DNA from: Mesodorylaimus sp. YZB2_4
Lineage: Eukaryota; Nematoda; Enoplea; Dorylaimida; Dorylaimidae
Length of the DNA stretch: 64,000 nt
Direction of reading: 5' to 3'
Assembly (NCBI GenBank): GCA_030248295.1
Contig: JASANH010001018.1
Span: forward strand, 434,001-498,000
Shown here: positions 37,876-50,292 of the stretch, in pieces
How the letters are laid out: every line of letters starts with the position of its first letter
Position numbering within the stretch: position 1 is the first letter of the stretch
The notes under the pieces: generated by a model
What the model was told of the DNA's origin: nothing
The model's database searches: none
What the model saw: only the letters and a program-made list of their open reading frames with translations
Program-made: the position numbers and the translations under genes

Positions 37876-39472
37876 TTGGCTATCTTGCCAAAACCCAATG
37901 GACTCCCACTGTCCATCCAATCTCACCGATCCATAATCGAACGCCGCCAATAAAGCTTCAGATAAGACTCCTGATACGTAATCACTGCCATGGATACCAA
38001 ACACCACCCGATGAGCCGAGCCCAGATAGTCCAGATCCGAATTAATCCAATCGACACACCACGCGACACTTTTACAAAAAGCTCACACACCCTGGCCGAG
38101 TACACAAAAATACTCAACACTATATCCCTCACTATACGAGGGTGCCCTTATGCGGCTGATAAGATACGAGATATAGTATGACGCACACGAATACACATGA
38201 TACGATAGGATATGATATAGTCAAGGCCCAAAGACTGAAAACTACGACTCGCCAGAATCCTATCAAAATATGACATATCCCACGTAAGGGCTAAGAATGC
38301 GTACACCCCCAATATTCCCAAAAAAAAGGTGAAAAACCTGGACATAACAACGCCTCGGTGGCCCAAAACATGAAAACGAAATGACCCTAAAAACAAACAT
38401 ACCGTAAACACCCTCTCTCTATATCTAACACGAGTCAATAAGTCGATATAAGCCCCCGAGGGACGTAAGAATTCCACATCCGATGTATTCCACTAATCTT
38501 GCATATCCGTAGGCGTTGGCGTCGGCGTCGAAGCATGCGAATCTAGCGATGCCTGGTCAAAATTAAAATCAGCAATCAGCGTACCCGAAAATTCTAACAG
38601 AATCATAACAGCTAGAGAATGGACATTCGTTGCTATAGCAGATCAACACTTTCATATCAATGACTGGGTCTTGCGCTGGCGTTGGAGACATACCACCGAG
38701 TGGTGCAACCTGATGATCGCTCGATCCTGGAACATTCTCAGCTAGCCGAATCAACTCCTGAAAACGTTGCAAAATCGCTGGCGCATCAGGCGAACTCACA
38801 ACCACCAATCACAATACATCGATCGATCCTAACTATAATGGCCAAAATAATTAGCAATCATGCGGATGCAATTCGTCCAAAAATAATCGATACACGCAAT
38901 TTCCTGACACACAGTGCAGCGAAAAGAATGCTTTCCCTCCATTTGCAAAAAAAACAGACGGGCAGGCAATAGCAAATATTGAATCCACAGGCTGAGCCTG
39001 GCCAGTGCACTCCATGCATCGCGAATACACGAAGGGATCAAAATCGCATGTGCAATGCATCCGACATGGCCATTGCCAGAGCATGCACCTTACTTCCATG
39101 GTCTTGTTATTCATTGGCGATTCGATCTGCACCAACCAGGCGGCGCCGAGCAAGCAAAGATGAGTCGAGAAATAGCAATAAAAAATGCAGGCACAATGGG
39201 CAGGTACAAATCAAATCGCAAACCGACTGACGATGAGCCCTGGAAACGTCTTCCACAGCATGCACGGACCATCCACCAAATCAATTAAAGCCTGGGGGTC
39301 CCTGACCGACTGTAAACAGGCATCCCACAATAGCAGAAATCTGAGCATTAGAAACCAAACTTGCGCAAAATCGGACCGTTTCAGGAAAAATCCAAGAGCA
39401 GGTAAAAGTCATAATCAAGGGCACATCCAGTAGTATACAGGCCCGGCCATTCCTATATCCTTGTACGATTTC
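37876..39472. other. Non-coding tail of the gag-protease element
   Basis: AT-rich sequence with stops in all frames and no RT/IN motif. At 38112-38130 a short piece (AACACTATATCCCTCA) repeats the LTR end, suggesting past rearrangement. Confidence 0.5.
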
Positions 39473-42400
39473 CTAGTCCAAGAGTGCATCCACCATCGAC
39501 GTCGATGGGGTCAATGAATCCACATTCGGGGTGAACAATTTCAAGTCCTTACACCCAGCTTTATGATCAGCTAATATGATCGCTTGCCCATATTCTTTCC
39601 CAGAACTCCATTTATCTGCACTCGAATTTCTCGACTTTCGTATCGACTTGGAATCCATCAAACCTGGAGGCATGATAACCGCTGGAAGCGGGGGACCCTT
39701 GTTCGAATAATAGGATGCGCAAACGACACAACCTGGCATGGCCATCTTCCCCGGTGCTCGTTCTGCAATCCCCATTTTCTTGACAAATTTGATTCGCTTC
39801 CTGCCCCGTTTCAGCGTCACCATTTTCACCTTCTGTTCCACCTCTTTCGATCCTCGCATCACCGGAGGGCCCATAGGACCGCAAACCACGGTCGTCAAAG
39901 CACTGCACCGTCTCGTTTGAGTCTCAGCTCCAATTCCCAACTGAGCGTTGCGATGAATTGTTTTGATAGGCGACTTTGTGACCACTGGTTGCTTTGCTTG
40001 CACTTCACCATCACGCGACTGCTCGCCCAGACTTATGTATTCCACGCCTTGCTCTAGAACCACAGTCGCACCACTTTCGATTTCCAAGTCACTCGAACCC
40101 AACACACTCGTATTTACTCGCTCTTCTTCATACTGTGGAGGTTGCCTGTCAGACAGAGCCGTCGAAGATATTACAGGCTGAGCCTGGGTACAAACGTTGT
40201 TATCCTTGTCACGCAGCGGAGCTATCTTGCCACTTTGACTTTGGGGGTCATCCTGAGCCAGCGGAGCTATCTTGCCATTCGATAAATCTGGCTGATCGTT
40301 GATCGACGGTCCACCCACAGTGACCACATGCTCGCTGGCAATATGCGAATTCGAAGCGATTCTTCCATTCCAATCAGGTGGCTCTCCCAAATCAAAATGA
40401 ATGCGACCTTGCGAACTTCGATCGCGATCGCCATTCAAAACTACTGGTTTTCGAACATGAAGCAGATTGAGAGACACTTCAATGGGCACTGGAGGTCGAG
40501 GCAGAATTCGAACCTGTTGTGCGGCAACTTTGAAATTGGCAGCTGGGGTACCTCGAACATTGTTGACATATGGCAATTCGACTCCTTTCAAATAACCAGC
40601 GCAGTAGGTGACCGACTGTTTGCTTTCGGATAATGTATGCTGATATCGATTATTGATGTCTTGACCAATCAACATAGTGAGCAGACCCCGAGGGTCGTGC
40701 AAAATAGCTACTTCATGCAATATCGTTTTCGTTCCAAACGTAAGGTATACCTGCCGAGTGCCCAAAACACGAGGTGCGTCCTTGTCAATCGATCGAAATG
40801 ACAATGAACATTGCTTGACCGAACCATCCCAACATGGGTGGATTTCCTGATACAACTTGTCCGAGATTACTGACGCCTGGGCACCCGAATCGATAACAGC
40901 TTGCACATATCGCCCATCGATGCCGATAATGATTTCTGGCGAGTCACGGCGCTGCAATGGTTGCAAGGCTGGCTGTTCCAGGGCAGCAGACAGTACAGCA
41001 TGACGCTGGTGAAACGCAAGGCATCGATACCATTCATCTTTCCCAAAATCCATTTCTGGCGTGGATTTCTGAGTCACTCCTTCCGATCGTTCGACCGCCT
41101 TCGATGGCAATTTGGGCCAAACTCGATGAGGCTGCACGACTACATGATTGACATTAACTTGATTCGATTGGGCTGACTGAAGAGGCGCTTGCTGCTGAGC
41201 AGCGTCAGATAGAACTGGCGAAACCGACTGACCTGGAGCTGCTTGCCATGGTTGAGCGCGGGCTTGACGTTGCGACTGTTGCACTTCAGCCATGTCTTCC
41301 ACAAACAAATATGGACATCGAAAATGACCATGGCCTGGATTCCGACTGCATAACTGACATGGAGGACGTCGAGGGCAATGCGCAGCCACATGACCCCATT
41401 CATAGCATTCTTTGCATTGCATTTGGTCAACGAATCTTGGCACGGGCACCTGCACTACAGCGTCATACGTGTGCCCAGTTTCTGGTGAACGATAGGGGCG
41501 ATCTCCCAAACCAGTTGGTGGTGGACGAGTTGTTGGTTGCGAAGCTCCAGCGGTCATTGATGCAGCCTGTGGACCGAGTCCAGAAAGTGGGGTCATCAGA
41601 CTAGGCAAATGTGTAGGCGACTCTTCAAAATTGCTTGATAGCGGAAAATACGCAGGCGCAGCAGCAGCTTTTGACGCAATTTGATCGAGATACTGTTTCG
41701 GTTCAGGCGTAGGATACGATGGTGATGAGGCTGATTGCGCTTCTGGCTGTTGTAATCGAGTTTGCGGTTGATAATACGAAGCTGGTGGGCGCTGCTGATA
41801 TCGACTGTAAGGCGCCGGAGGCACGGAAATCGGGGTACCTGCTCGAGCGCCAAAATATTTCGGATTATTCGGGGGAGCGGGCGCGGCATACGCATTAGCA
41901 TCGTGACCTTGATCCATATCCGTGACTTCTACTGCTGCGGCCGTGGCAACCGATTGCGATTCGTTCGAAGCCGACTGAGTCGGGTTACGCAGCTGCCACT
42001 TCGCTGCCCGCAACTTGATTTCCTCGAACGACGTAGACTGCGACCCATCGATATGATGTTCTTGAATAATACGGGTCAACTCACCTGGCAGATGCCTTCG
42101 AAAGGCGTCAATCAACTGCCACCGCAACTGATCAGTTGTACATGCCGGATAGGCCCGTTTGGCCGCGTGTTCCAATCGATTTCCAAATTCGAGATACGAC
42201 TCACCCTGTGCTGGTTTCAATTCTTGAAACTGCGTGATCAAGAACGACTCGTCCCTCAACTGAAATTGAGCAGCCATATCCCTCGTCAACTTCGGCCAAG
42301 CCACCTGCGGGTTGGCTGCCTGATACTGACACAACCACTGGGCCGCCTGGCCCGTCACATTTATTGGCAACAATCGCAACAGATCTTCCTCCGCAGAACA

Positions 42401-44160
42401 ACCCCACACCCCCATTTTCATAACGTATTCACGCAACCACTCGTCCAGCGGAGGCGAGTTGACCGAGCCAGCGTACTTGACAATTCCGATATCGATCGAT
42501 TTTCCTTTGTCCAACAATAATTGCAATCGCGACCGAGCCAATTCCGAGTGGGATCGAGACTTCCGCAGTTGGCCCGGAGGCGGAGCCCCGCTATTTTCGC
42601 GATCTCTCCGTTTACGCACATCGGACGCCACACTGACCACTGACTCGCTATCCGAATGATCCGTGGCATCTGAAAGAGGATTATTAACCGACTGAGTCGG
42701 GCGAGACGTGCCTTTCTTTTTCGTCTCCACCACCGACGCCAAGTTCATAATCGATTTATGGAGCGTCGCCATCTGCGCCTGCGTCGCATCCTGCACTGCT
42801 TTGACGATTGCTTCCACCTGCGATGTCGTCCCGTCCTGTCCCGTTGTCGACTTTGCCACATGAGACGGCGGCTGCGATGACGACTGATTGATAGCGGTTT
42901 CATTGTACACCTGCTGCCAGGCACGGTCATAATCTTCCAAAATTTCGTCAGTCGCTACCTGTTGCTCAGCAGGCAGAGCCTGGAAAGTCACCTGCCGGGT
43001 CGGGACCGAGGGGAAACAGTACTTACCCGTCACCGAATCTTTAGCCAATGGTTGTCGCGTCTGCGGATGCAAATATCGAATATGCACGGGCAACGGAACA
43101 TACATCGTTACCAAATCGTCTCGTCCAGGTCGAGGTTCGTGATTTTCTTGAATCCAAAATTCCATCAGCCCGCTGGACGGGCCGAACGAAGCCGACAACT
43201 CGATTTGAGCAATGGCCGCCGCCGCTAATCGCACAGCATGACGCAACGAAACCAGATCACTCGTCTCATCGATGTCACGCCGAGCGCGGGGAGCCAAGGC
43301 CGTCAACATACTTTGCCAAAATTCGGGATCCGTATTGTTCAATAATTCGTGCCAGCCAACCCATCGATCGATGCTCGTCGGAACCCTGCCAGAGGGGGAA
43401 TCCACGTCAATCACTGGAATATCGGGCCGCCCACTCGTAGCACCTGACCGAGTGTTGTTCGTGGAGCCTCCCCCGCTCGCCACCGTTCGATCGCTCCGCA
43501 TACTGTACTGGCCAACAACGTCCACATTATTTGCCGAGCTAGAAGAATCTTGGCCAGAGGCCGGTAACCCCGGGACGGCAACCCTCTCCAAAAGCTCAGC
43601 CTGGCGGGTAACTAACTTACCAACCGTCTGGTCCAACTGTTGAACTCGTTCACGATACAACCGATCCTCTTCCTTCTGCCTGGCCCGTTCCGCTACCAAC
43701 TCGTCCCCCCCCCCCGAAGCCGTTCCTCTTCCTCATTCTGCCGGGCTTGACGAATGCGCAACTGCTCGTTTTCCCAATGAATACGCTCTTCATCCCCCGC
43801 ATATCGAACACGTCGCTCCGTCAACTGCACATCTTCGATTTCCAATTGCTGAGCCCGTCGATTGAGCTCCTGCTCACGACGATTACTCTGCTCGATCATT
43901 TCCCTTTCCCGTTGCTGCAATTCCTCAAAACGCAATCGCCACTGCTCGGCCATATCGATAGCGGGCGGGTTCTGCGGAGGAGGCTGAACCTCGGGAGCAT
44001 TTCCATTGTCTCCATTGTTTCCTAATCCGAGATTTTCCAAATTCGGTCCGTGATCGATATTTCCTTGAACGTGATCGCCGCCAATCGGATCGTTGTCGAT
44101 GCCGATGATCGGCGGGACGTCGCCGTTCTGATTATTGAGAATGCCTCCTTGATCGGCCAT
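39473..44160 (-). CDS. Gag-protease polyprotein of non-autonomous LTR element
   Basis: Starts at the ATG at 44160 (MADQGG..). A charged coiled-coil region (QQREREMIEQSNRREQEL..) is followed by a Retrotrans_gag-like capsid region (WLCQYQAANPQVAWPKL, then FRRHLPGELTRI), a CCHC zinc knuckle (CKECYEWGHVAAHC) with a second Cys/His cluster, and an aspartic protease (VIDSGAQASVISDKLY; catalytic DSG). About 450 further residues contain no RT or integrase. The frame is continuous except at a C11 run (43705-43715), where the frames on either side do not match; this may be a mutation, a sequencing error or a programmed shift. About 1,560 residues in all. Gag would form particles; RT and integrase would have to come from another element. 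Confidence 0.8.
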
Positions 44161-44304
44161 GCCAGACACCAAGGTACGAAAAATTCGAAAAAACGAAAAA
44201 TTTTCCACCAAAATTCAAAATTCAACGAAATTAAGCCAAAATACGAAACCAATAATCGATTCCCCCACGCGGACCTCCGTTTATCGATCCGGCATGGGAA
44301 CCAA

Positions 44305-44613
44305 TGTAGGATGCCGTAAGGCGAGGTCTCCCGTATCGATAAGACAAACCAATGCGAGAGAGAGATTTATTGAGCAACCACACGAGGCAACACAACACAA
44401 CACGACTGAGCAGACTAGGCACACCGAGCCGGCAAGGCACCAGACAGGAAGTCAGCCAGACAAAGAGGCAAGGCGTGGCCGCAGAGCGACGAGAGACTAG
44501 GCGGACGAATGGGCAAGGCACGTATCACCAAAAAACGCAACATAGCAGGGCAGTGTCGATGACAGGCATAAAAGACCTAATGGCACGATATATCGAACAC
44601 TATATCCCTCACA
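44305..44613 (-). repeat. 5' LTR of the gag-protease element
   Basis: Same ends as the LTR at 37569 and a GAGAGAGA stretch longer by two bases. It abuts the truncated TM7 exon of gene B at 44614. Confidence 0.85.
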
Positions 44614-44835
44614 ATTTATTACCAGCACATCGCGTATTTCACAACTGTGTTCGGTATTAACGCAGCGCTTGGCGCGTTCATCTTCATGTACCACTTGCTT
44701 GCTAATCAGCAGGTGAGATATTGTAAAACTCCTACTTAAATGTATTTTAAATAGTAAGCATCTGAGACTGTATTAACTTTTTAGGTTAGAGCATTGGCTG
44801 TAAAGACTTACCGTCGCTGTTTTTTGAAAAAATAA
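44614..44835 (+). pseudogene. Receptor gene B, 3' remnant: TM7 and tail
   Basis: 44614-44712 encodes IYYQHIAYFTTVFGINAALG then AFIFMYHLLANQQ, aligning residue for residue with TM7 of gene A (IYYQRLWLYTSVFKLNIFLG). The exon's left part (TM6) is missing at the LTR border. It is followed by intron 44713-44784 and exon 44785-44835 (VRALAVKTYRRCFLKK-stop), matching the basic tails of genes A and C in phase and length. An AATAAA overlaps the stop codon (44831-44836). This proves that B once had a complete 7TM bundle. Confidence 0.8.
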
Positions 44836-44836
44836 A

Positions 44837-46330
44837 GTGTTATGGATAATTAAAGGAGAAGGCTACTGATCCCACTCTTCTTGCTAGTTTGATAATGCCG
44901 ATATACACTGGGATTTATAAACACTACAGCAAGGTTTGCCGTGCAAATGTAATGGATTGCCAAAATTTTTTCATATGATTTAATTTTACGATTATTTGGG
45001 TTATGATTTGAATTGAATAAATGCTGAGTGATATGAACACGAGCAGTTTGGATAAAAGAATGCGTTTCGTGCAGCTGCATCGAAGTTGAATATATTTCGA
45101 ATATGTATGGGGTCTACATTAACTGGGGTTACATAACGGTGCATAAGTTAATAAAAATCATGATCGACGAATTTCAAATTTGTCCTCAGGAAAAACGAAT
45201 AAAAGTGATGATGAAAGCACCGCACACTCACTTTGCTGGGTGATAAAGTTGGCTGGTCACACTGAATGCACCAGCGTGCACCCGTAGGGCGTGAATCGTC
45301 TTGATGATCAGGCAGGGATCTTGGCAAACTGCTTTTTGCCGATTAGAATGAGTATCTAAATCCAGTTCAGTTACTTCAGATCGAGTCACCCAGTTCGCAT
45401 TAGACCTGAACGAAGGAACTATCTGCAACAAATTCACGAAGCCAGCCGATAAAGCTGTCACAGCGATGGGGGTATGTTATCAGTTTCATATCAAGACAGC
45501 CGATGGATCTAAAAGAAGTGTCAACACGGTATTGACTCATGAAATGCCGCGATCGCACTCGAGGACTGACACAGGCAATCTCTGGTTCCGTTCGATTGGC
45601 TATTACACACTCTCCAAATCTTGACCACAAACAGGCCGCCGAGTCCACTCTCCTGTTGCCCTCATTTGTGAAGAGTGTTGTTCAAATATCCAGGCAGCGT
45701 TTTAGCCATCCCAAGACACGGTCCATCCAGTGCGTGGACCAGGCCGAGGTAAAGTCGAACTACTCCCCTGCTTCGTGCCATGATCTGTGCTTTAGCGAGG
45801 CCTACAACCAGCAGTACCAATGCTGGCTGCACGATAAGGAGCCAGCCAACAGCGTGGCTCATAACAATGTCACGGCATCCTGTAACGCCTACGATTGGAC
45901 TCCCTCAAGCATCTAGAGCGTTCAGAAGAGAACAGCCGGCGTTCAGATGTCGTATCCAATGCGTCCAAGCAATTGTGTCTGACCCAGTGTCCCTCTGAAT
46001 GCGATCGCACGTACTTGGACATCGCTTTACGATAACGTTATCATGTCGATGACAGTCACTTACGGCCACTTGAAAAAGAACTGTCGCAATTGATTCGTTC
46101 GCGGACCATATCTGTCAAGAGATCAGATTTGGGCCCATCCATGAGGGCGGTGTGTTCATATGCTCGAAAAGAATATCATCTCGTTCACTTCATTCGTCAG
46201 CAACTTGAATGCTTGTCTGGGCCTGCTCGTGGGAAAACCGTGATGACTTTCGCAAAAAATGGAACTGTTCGCTGGAAAAAAGTACAAATACTCTATGACT
46301 AGGCCGGGCAGAACACTGTTGGAAGCTGTG
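44837..46330. other. Spacer with one possible Cys-rich exon
   Basis: Mostly AT-rich. 45694-45916 could be the end of a lost gene: an acceptor (AAATATCCAG) precedes SIQCVDQAEVKSNY..SCHDLCF..CWLHDKE..SCNAYDW then a stop. The spacing of cysteines and an NVT sequon look like a secreted domain, but I recognise no family and see no partner exon. Confidence 0.3.
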
Positions 46331-46360
46331 TAGAGGCTCGACTGGCAATCGATAGGTACT
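46331..46360 (+). repeat. Left half of family B repeat plus TSD
   Basis: GAGGCTCGACTGGCAATCGA is the start of family B (compare 29887). It is cut at GTACT (46356-46360), where the BEL element begins. The other half resumes at 54212 with the same GTACT. Confidence 0.8.
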
Positions 46361-46655
46361 TGTAGCGAGAGCGACGTTGTGAAAGCGTAGTTGAAGAGAG
46401 CGACGAGAGAACCGACTGCCCAGGTCGGCCGGAGGAGAGAGACTGAATATACCACAGCTTCGTTACACTGTCTTTTTCGGACAAAGATACGCAGGCGACC
46501 ACTCCGGTCGGAGACAGAACGAAGAGAATGAGCCACAGGAAAGCGAACTAACGAAAGCATAAAAAGGAAAGAATCACATCGTAAAGTCACAAATCGACCA
46601 TGCTTCTCCTCGGCTGTAATGTGAGCCTTGAAATCCATCGCGCTCCGTCGCGACA
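46361..46655 (-). repeat. 3' LTR of the BEL element
   Basis: 295 bp. On the plus strand it opens TGTAGCGAGAGCGACG and closes CTCCGTCGCGACA. The last 31 bases recur at 54181-54211, at the other end of the element. No purine-rich tract is evident next to it. Confidence 0.8.
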
Positions 46656-46914
46656 CTCCGGCGGGCGAGAGATGCCCAGGGAACGGGGGAAGTTGGGACC
46701 AGAGTTCATGGATCAGTATCAGAAAGGTACTGTTATTGTAACGAGATGGGTCTACCAAAAAGAGAAAAGGGAGCTTTTAGAGACTACAGAAGAGTTATTC
46801 ATGCGAAAACCGAACTTTCAGAAAACACTTTAGATACGTATTTAGATAAACTCGACGAACGACATTTAGATAAGACATAGATAGATCTCAGACGTATTTG
46901 CATGCTCTATACGT

Positions 46915-49646
46915 CTGACTGTTGTGCATGCGAGGCGGCGCATTCAAGAGGATACAGATTCTGGATAGGGCGACGAATCGATCGTCCAGACGAGAATCGG
47001 ATGTTGGCGCTGCGGACTTGCCCATCCGTACCGCGTTTCAAATCGACGATTTTGCCCATGGGCCAGTGCATTCAGGGAGCGGGCGCTTTCACAAGAACGA
47101 TTTCCCCTATTTGGGGAGTATGAGGGGACTTGATTCGGGGCTGGCGGTGCGTCCAACGAGACCTTTCCATAAGGGACGTAAGGTACTGGCGTCGCCAATG
47201 TTGCCAGAATGTTTCAAGATAGCCTTGGCTCTTCCGCCAAAGGGTGACGAGGTCAGCGTTACGAAACTTGCGATCCGTTGTGAAGGAGTCGTTGATTGCG
47301 GACGACGTTCGTGAGGAGAGGAAAAGCTGGGGAGTTAGGCACTCTCCATCTTCAATATCGGATCCAACGTAGACAAGTGGGCGAGAGTTCAGGACCGCTC
47401 CGATTTCACAGATAAGCGTGCTAAGCTGCGACACGGTCAGAGTAGAATGATCGATGGATTTACGGAGGCATTGCTTGACCATACCAATTAGACGTTCGTA
47501 GAAACCTCCTTCCCAGGGAGTGGATTCCGTGATGAAATGCCATACGATTTCGTGATCGAGGCAGTAAGAGGAGATGAATTGTTTGGTTTGTTTAAATTGT
47601 TTCGCGTTGTCGGAAATGATTGAGGTGGGTTTACCACGTCGAGAGATGAAGCGAGAAAGGCATAAGAGAAATTCGGATGAGGTAAGATTATTGACCAATT
47701 CGAGGTGAATTGCACGCGTAGTGAGGCAAGTGAAGATGCAGATCCAGTTCTTTTCCAAACCCAATTTCGTTTTGACCAAGAGTGGCCCAAGATGGTCGAG
47801 GCCAGTATGAGAGAAAGGGAGCGTTTTTGTCACTCGCGAAGCGGGGAGGGGAGGGAATAGAGGGGCCGTATACGGGCCGCCATCGACGCGTTTGCATACA
47901 AGACAATGACGAAGGACTGAGAAGATGACTGAACGCCCAGCAGGTATCCAGAATCTTTGCCGAATAGCGGATAGCGTATGCGCGACCCCAGCGTGTTTCA
48001 GCTGAACGTGAGTGTCCATAATAAGGAGACGCGAGAATCCGCTTCGTTTTGGGAGCAATATAGGAATTTTTGCTGACGTTTGAAGATCCGATTTTTCCAA
48101 GCGTGTCGTACATCGGATGATGCCCTCCGCATCGAGAAAGGTGCGTAGGCCGGGAACAGACGAAGGACCATCTGGGTAGTGACTGCTCTGAATGTGGCGA
48201 ATCAGATAATGTTGAGTGTTAGCGATTTCATCCCCAGTTAGTTCGGTAGTCGGCGTAGATTTGATTTTACGGCAATGATTGAGAAAGCGTAAAACGTATG
48301 ATACAACGCGAAGAAGGCGTTGAAGGGTCGTGAATCGTTAAAGAATATCGGTTTCCTTCTGAGGATTTACGCTGATGAGAGTCTGTGTGTCTATAGACGA
48401 TATAGGAGCTGAAATTTCAGGAGAAGTAGGCCATTTGTCGGGCGATTTGGAGAGGAAGTCGGGTCCGTTCCACCATGAGTTAAGCGAACTGTAGTTTTCT
48501 GGAGTGGTACCGCGAGAGGCTATATCGGCTGGATTCGATTTTCCCGGGACGAAGCGATAGGATACGTTTTCGATGGAGCGGATTTTGTTTACGCGATTCT
48601 TAATGAAGATTGTATCTGGTCGGGGATTATGGAGCCAATGGAAGACGCATTGTGAATCGGTCCAGAGGTAGCAGGTTTCGACTTTGAGTTGGGTGGGCTG
48701 TAATGACTGGCGTGTCAAGGCGATGGCGCGACTTCCGATGTCTGCTGCGATAAGCTCAAGTCGAGGGATCGATTGCTTCTGTTTAGCTGGGGCGACTCGC
48801 GATTTGGCGGAGACGATGCGTGTGACGATCTCTTCGTTCGGACATTCGAATCGTAAATAGACGCAACAGCCGAAGGCGGCTTGAGAGGCGTCTGAGAAAC
48901 AATGGACTTCACAGGATGGGGGAGACGACTTGATTCTCCAATGAATCGAGGCCAGGAGACATTGCCGAGCGAGGTTAGCTGTTGAAGTAGAATGGCCCAC
49001 TTTTGAGAGTCGGTTTCAGAAAGAGCTTCGTCCCATTTGCGACTGGTGTTCCAGAGGGCTTGAAGGAAAATTTTTGCTTGAATCGTGATAGGTGAGACGT
49101 AACCGAGGGGGTCGAAAACACTGGCGACTGATCGTAGGACAGATCGTCGGTTGGGAGCCGCTGGACTTCGACTGAGTTTAGGCTCTTTGATGCTGAGGAG
49201 GTCGGTTTCAGTATCCCAGACAAGACCAAGTACTTTTACTTGCTTGGAAGTGACAAGATCTGGCTCAGGGAGGGAATCTCGGAGATCCGGGCAGGAGCCA
49301 GACCATTCACGAAGGTTCATCGATGCGTCTTGGAAAATTTTCTTTCCATCTGAGTAGAACTGGTGAGCTTGGTCGGGGGTCTCGACCCCAGTGATGACAT
49401 TGTCGACGTAAATGTCATTTAGAATTTTCTTAGCGGTTGGGCTTTCGTATTTCTTGAGATGGTGCGCGACAGTAGCGGCAAGAAGAAAGGGCCAAGTGAT
49501 GATGCCGAAGGGAACACGAGCGAATCGAAACGTTTGGACGTTATCTTCCGTAGTATACTAAGAGGCATCCTTCAGCCAGAGAAACCGGGTTACGTCTCTG
49601 TCTCCCTCTTGCAATCCGATTTGTAAGAAAGCCTTTTCGATGTCTG
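46915..49646 (-). pseudogene. BEL pol remnant: RT (C-part), RNase H, integrase
   Basis: Reading leftward: RT continues from KAFLQIGLQEGDRDVTRFLW through FRFARVPFGIITWPF to NDIYVDNVITG, where YVDN replaces the usual YVDD. RNase H follows (HCFSDASQAAFGCCVY, LWTDSQCVFHWL). Integrase has an HHCC finger (HVQLKHAG..CLVCKR) and DDE residues (GLDHLGPLL, SDNAKQF, PWEGGFYERLIG). Lesions: TAG at 49558-49560, a frameshift near 48930, TAA at 48338-48340 and TGA at 47072-47074, after which the usual C-terminal sequence (GKIVDLKRGTDGQ) continues. The element cannot make an intact polyprotein. Confidence 0.8.
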
Positions 49647-49845
49647 TGTCATGGTTAAGTTTGTATCTCCCGCGTGGATATCATGTAGTGTAGTGTGCGT
49701 TATTGTAAAGCTTGCTCGCCAGGGCTACGGCCAGAGCAGGCGACCGGTGTAGAGTACAGAGGATCGTAATATAATTCTCGTCTAGTGCGGTTGGTCTGGA
49801 GATTACTCTTCTCCGCACGCGGTCACGTCGGATAGCAACGTGACA
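49609..49845 (+). repeat. Left direct repeat: BEL flank (38 bp) plus 5' LTR (199 bp)
   Basis: 49647-49845 is the LTR (TGTCATGGTTAAG..AACGTGACA). The 38 bases before it (49609-49646) are BEL RT coding sequence. All 237 bases recur at 52369-52605, including the BEL-derived part. Confidence 0.8.
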
Positions 49846-50292
49846 TTTCTGGCGAGCTTGGCAGGAGGCGAGGAGTCGGTGGAGAAGAGTGGCGGATTGG
49901 TATATATACCTGTAAGTCGGGTTGATTCGGTCTTGGGTCGTAGTACGGGAGCTTGTCCTTGGATTGGGACAGCGATATTTGGGCAGCCGCTTCGTTCCGC
50001 TTGTGCTTCCTGGATTGGTTGCACTGGAAACGGACTTAGAGAGTTTCGTGCTGTTTGTGCTTCCTGGATTGGTTGCGCTGGAGACGCACGTTGGGAATTT
50101 CGTTTGAGTGCCTCGTGTGCTCTGGAGACGAATTCCACGTTCGTTTGCGTTACCTGGATTGGTTCGCTGGAGACGAAGCTTACTCTCACTAGCGGAATCG
50201 TTGAGTACCTGGATCGGTTCTCTGAAGCGAATTCGATCAGTAGCTCGAAAAGTTGCCGCGCGGACTCACGCGCAGAGACTGTGGGGGTGAGC

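Larger units (their letters stand above)
37569..44613 (-). mobile_element. Gag-protease LTR retrotransposon (no RT), 7.0 kb
   Basis: Two LTRs of 307 and 309 bp (TG..CA ends, four substitutions and one 2-base indel seen by eye) flank a minus-strand Gag-protease gene. A candidate primer-binding site (TGGTTCCCATGCCGG on the minus strand) starts one base inside the LTR at 44303. About 1.6 kb between the protease gene and the 37.6-kb LTR has no RT, RNase H or integrase frame, so the element is non-autonomous. The flanks do not form a target-site duplication: GTATGT precedes it and ATTTAT follows. The element sits inside receptor gene B. Confidence 0.85.

Noticed and set aside
37876-39472. Possible RT/integrase of the gag-protease element
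   Set aside because: Read in all frames: no RT, RNase H or DDE motif and many stops.
41762-42520. Plus-strand 252-aa frame
   Set aside because: Antisense shadow of the gag-protease gene; no domain.
49840-50292. Longer Gag start just inside the LTR
   Set aside because: The frame is open but begins with GTG and covers leader/primer-site sequence; the ATG at 50293 starts the recognisable SAP-like region.
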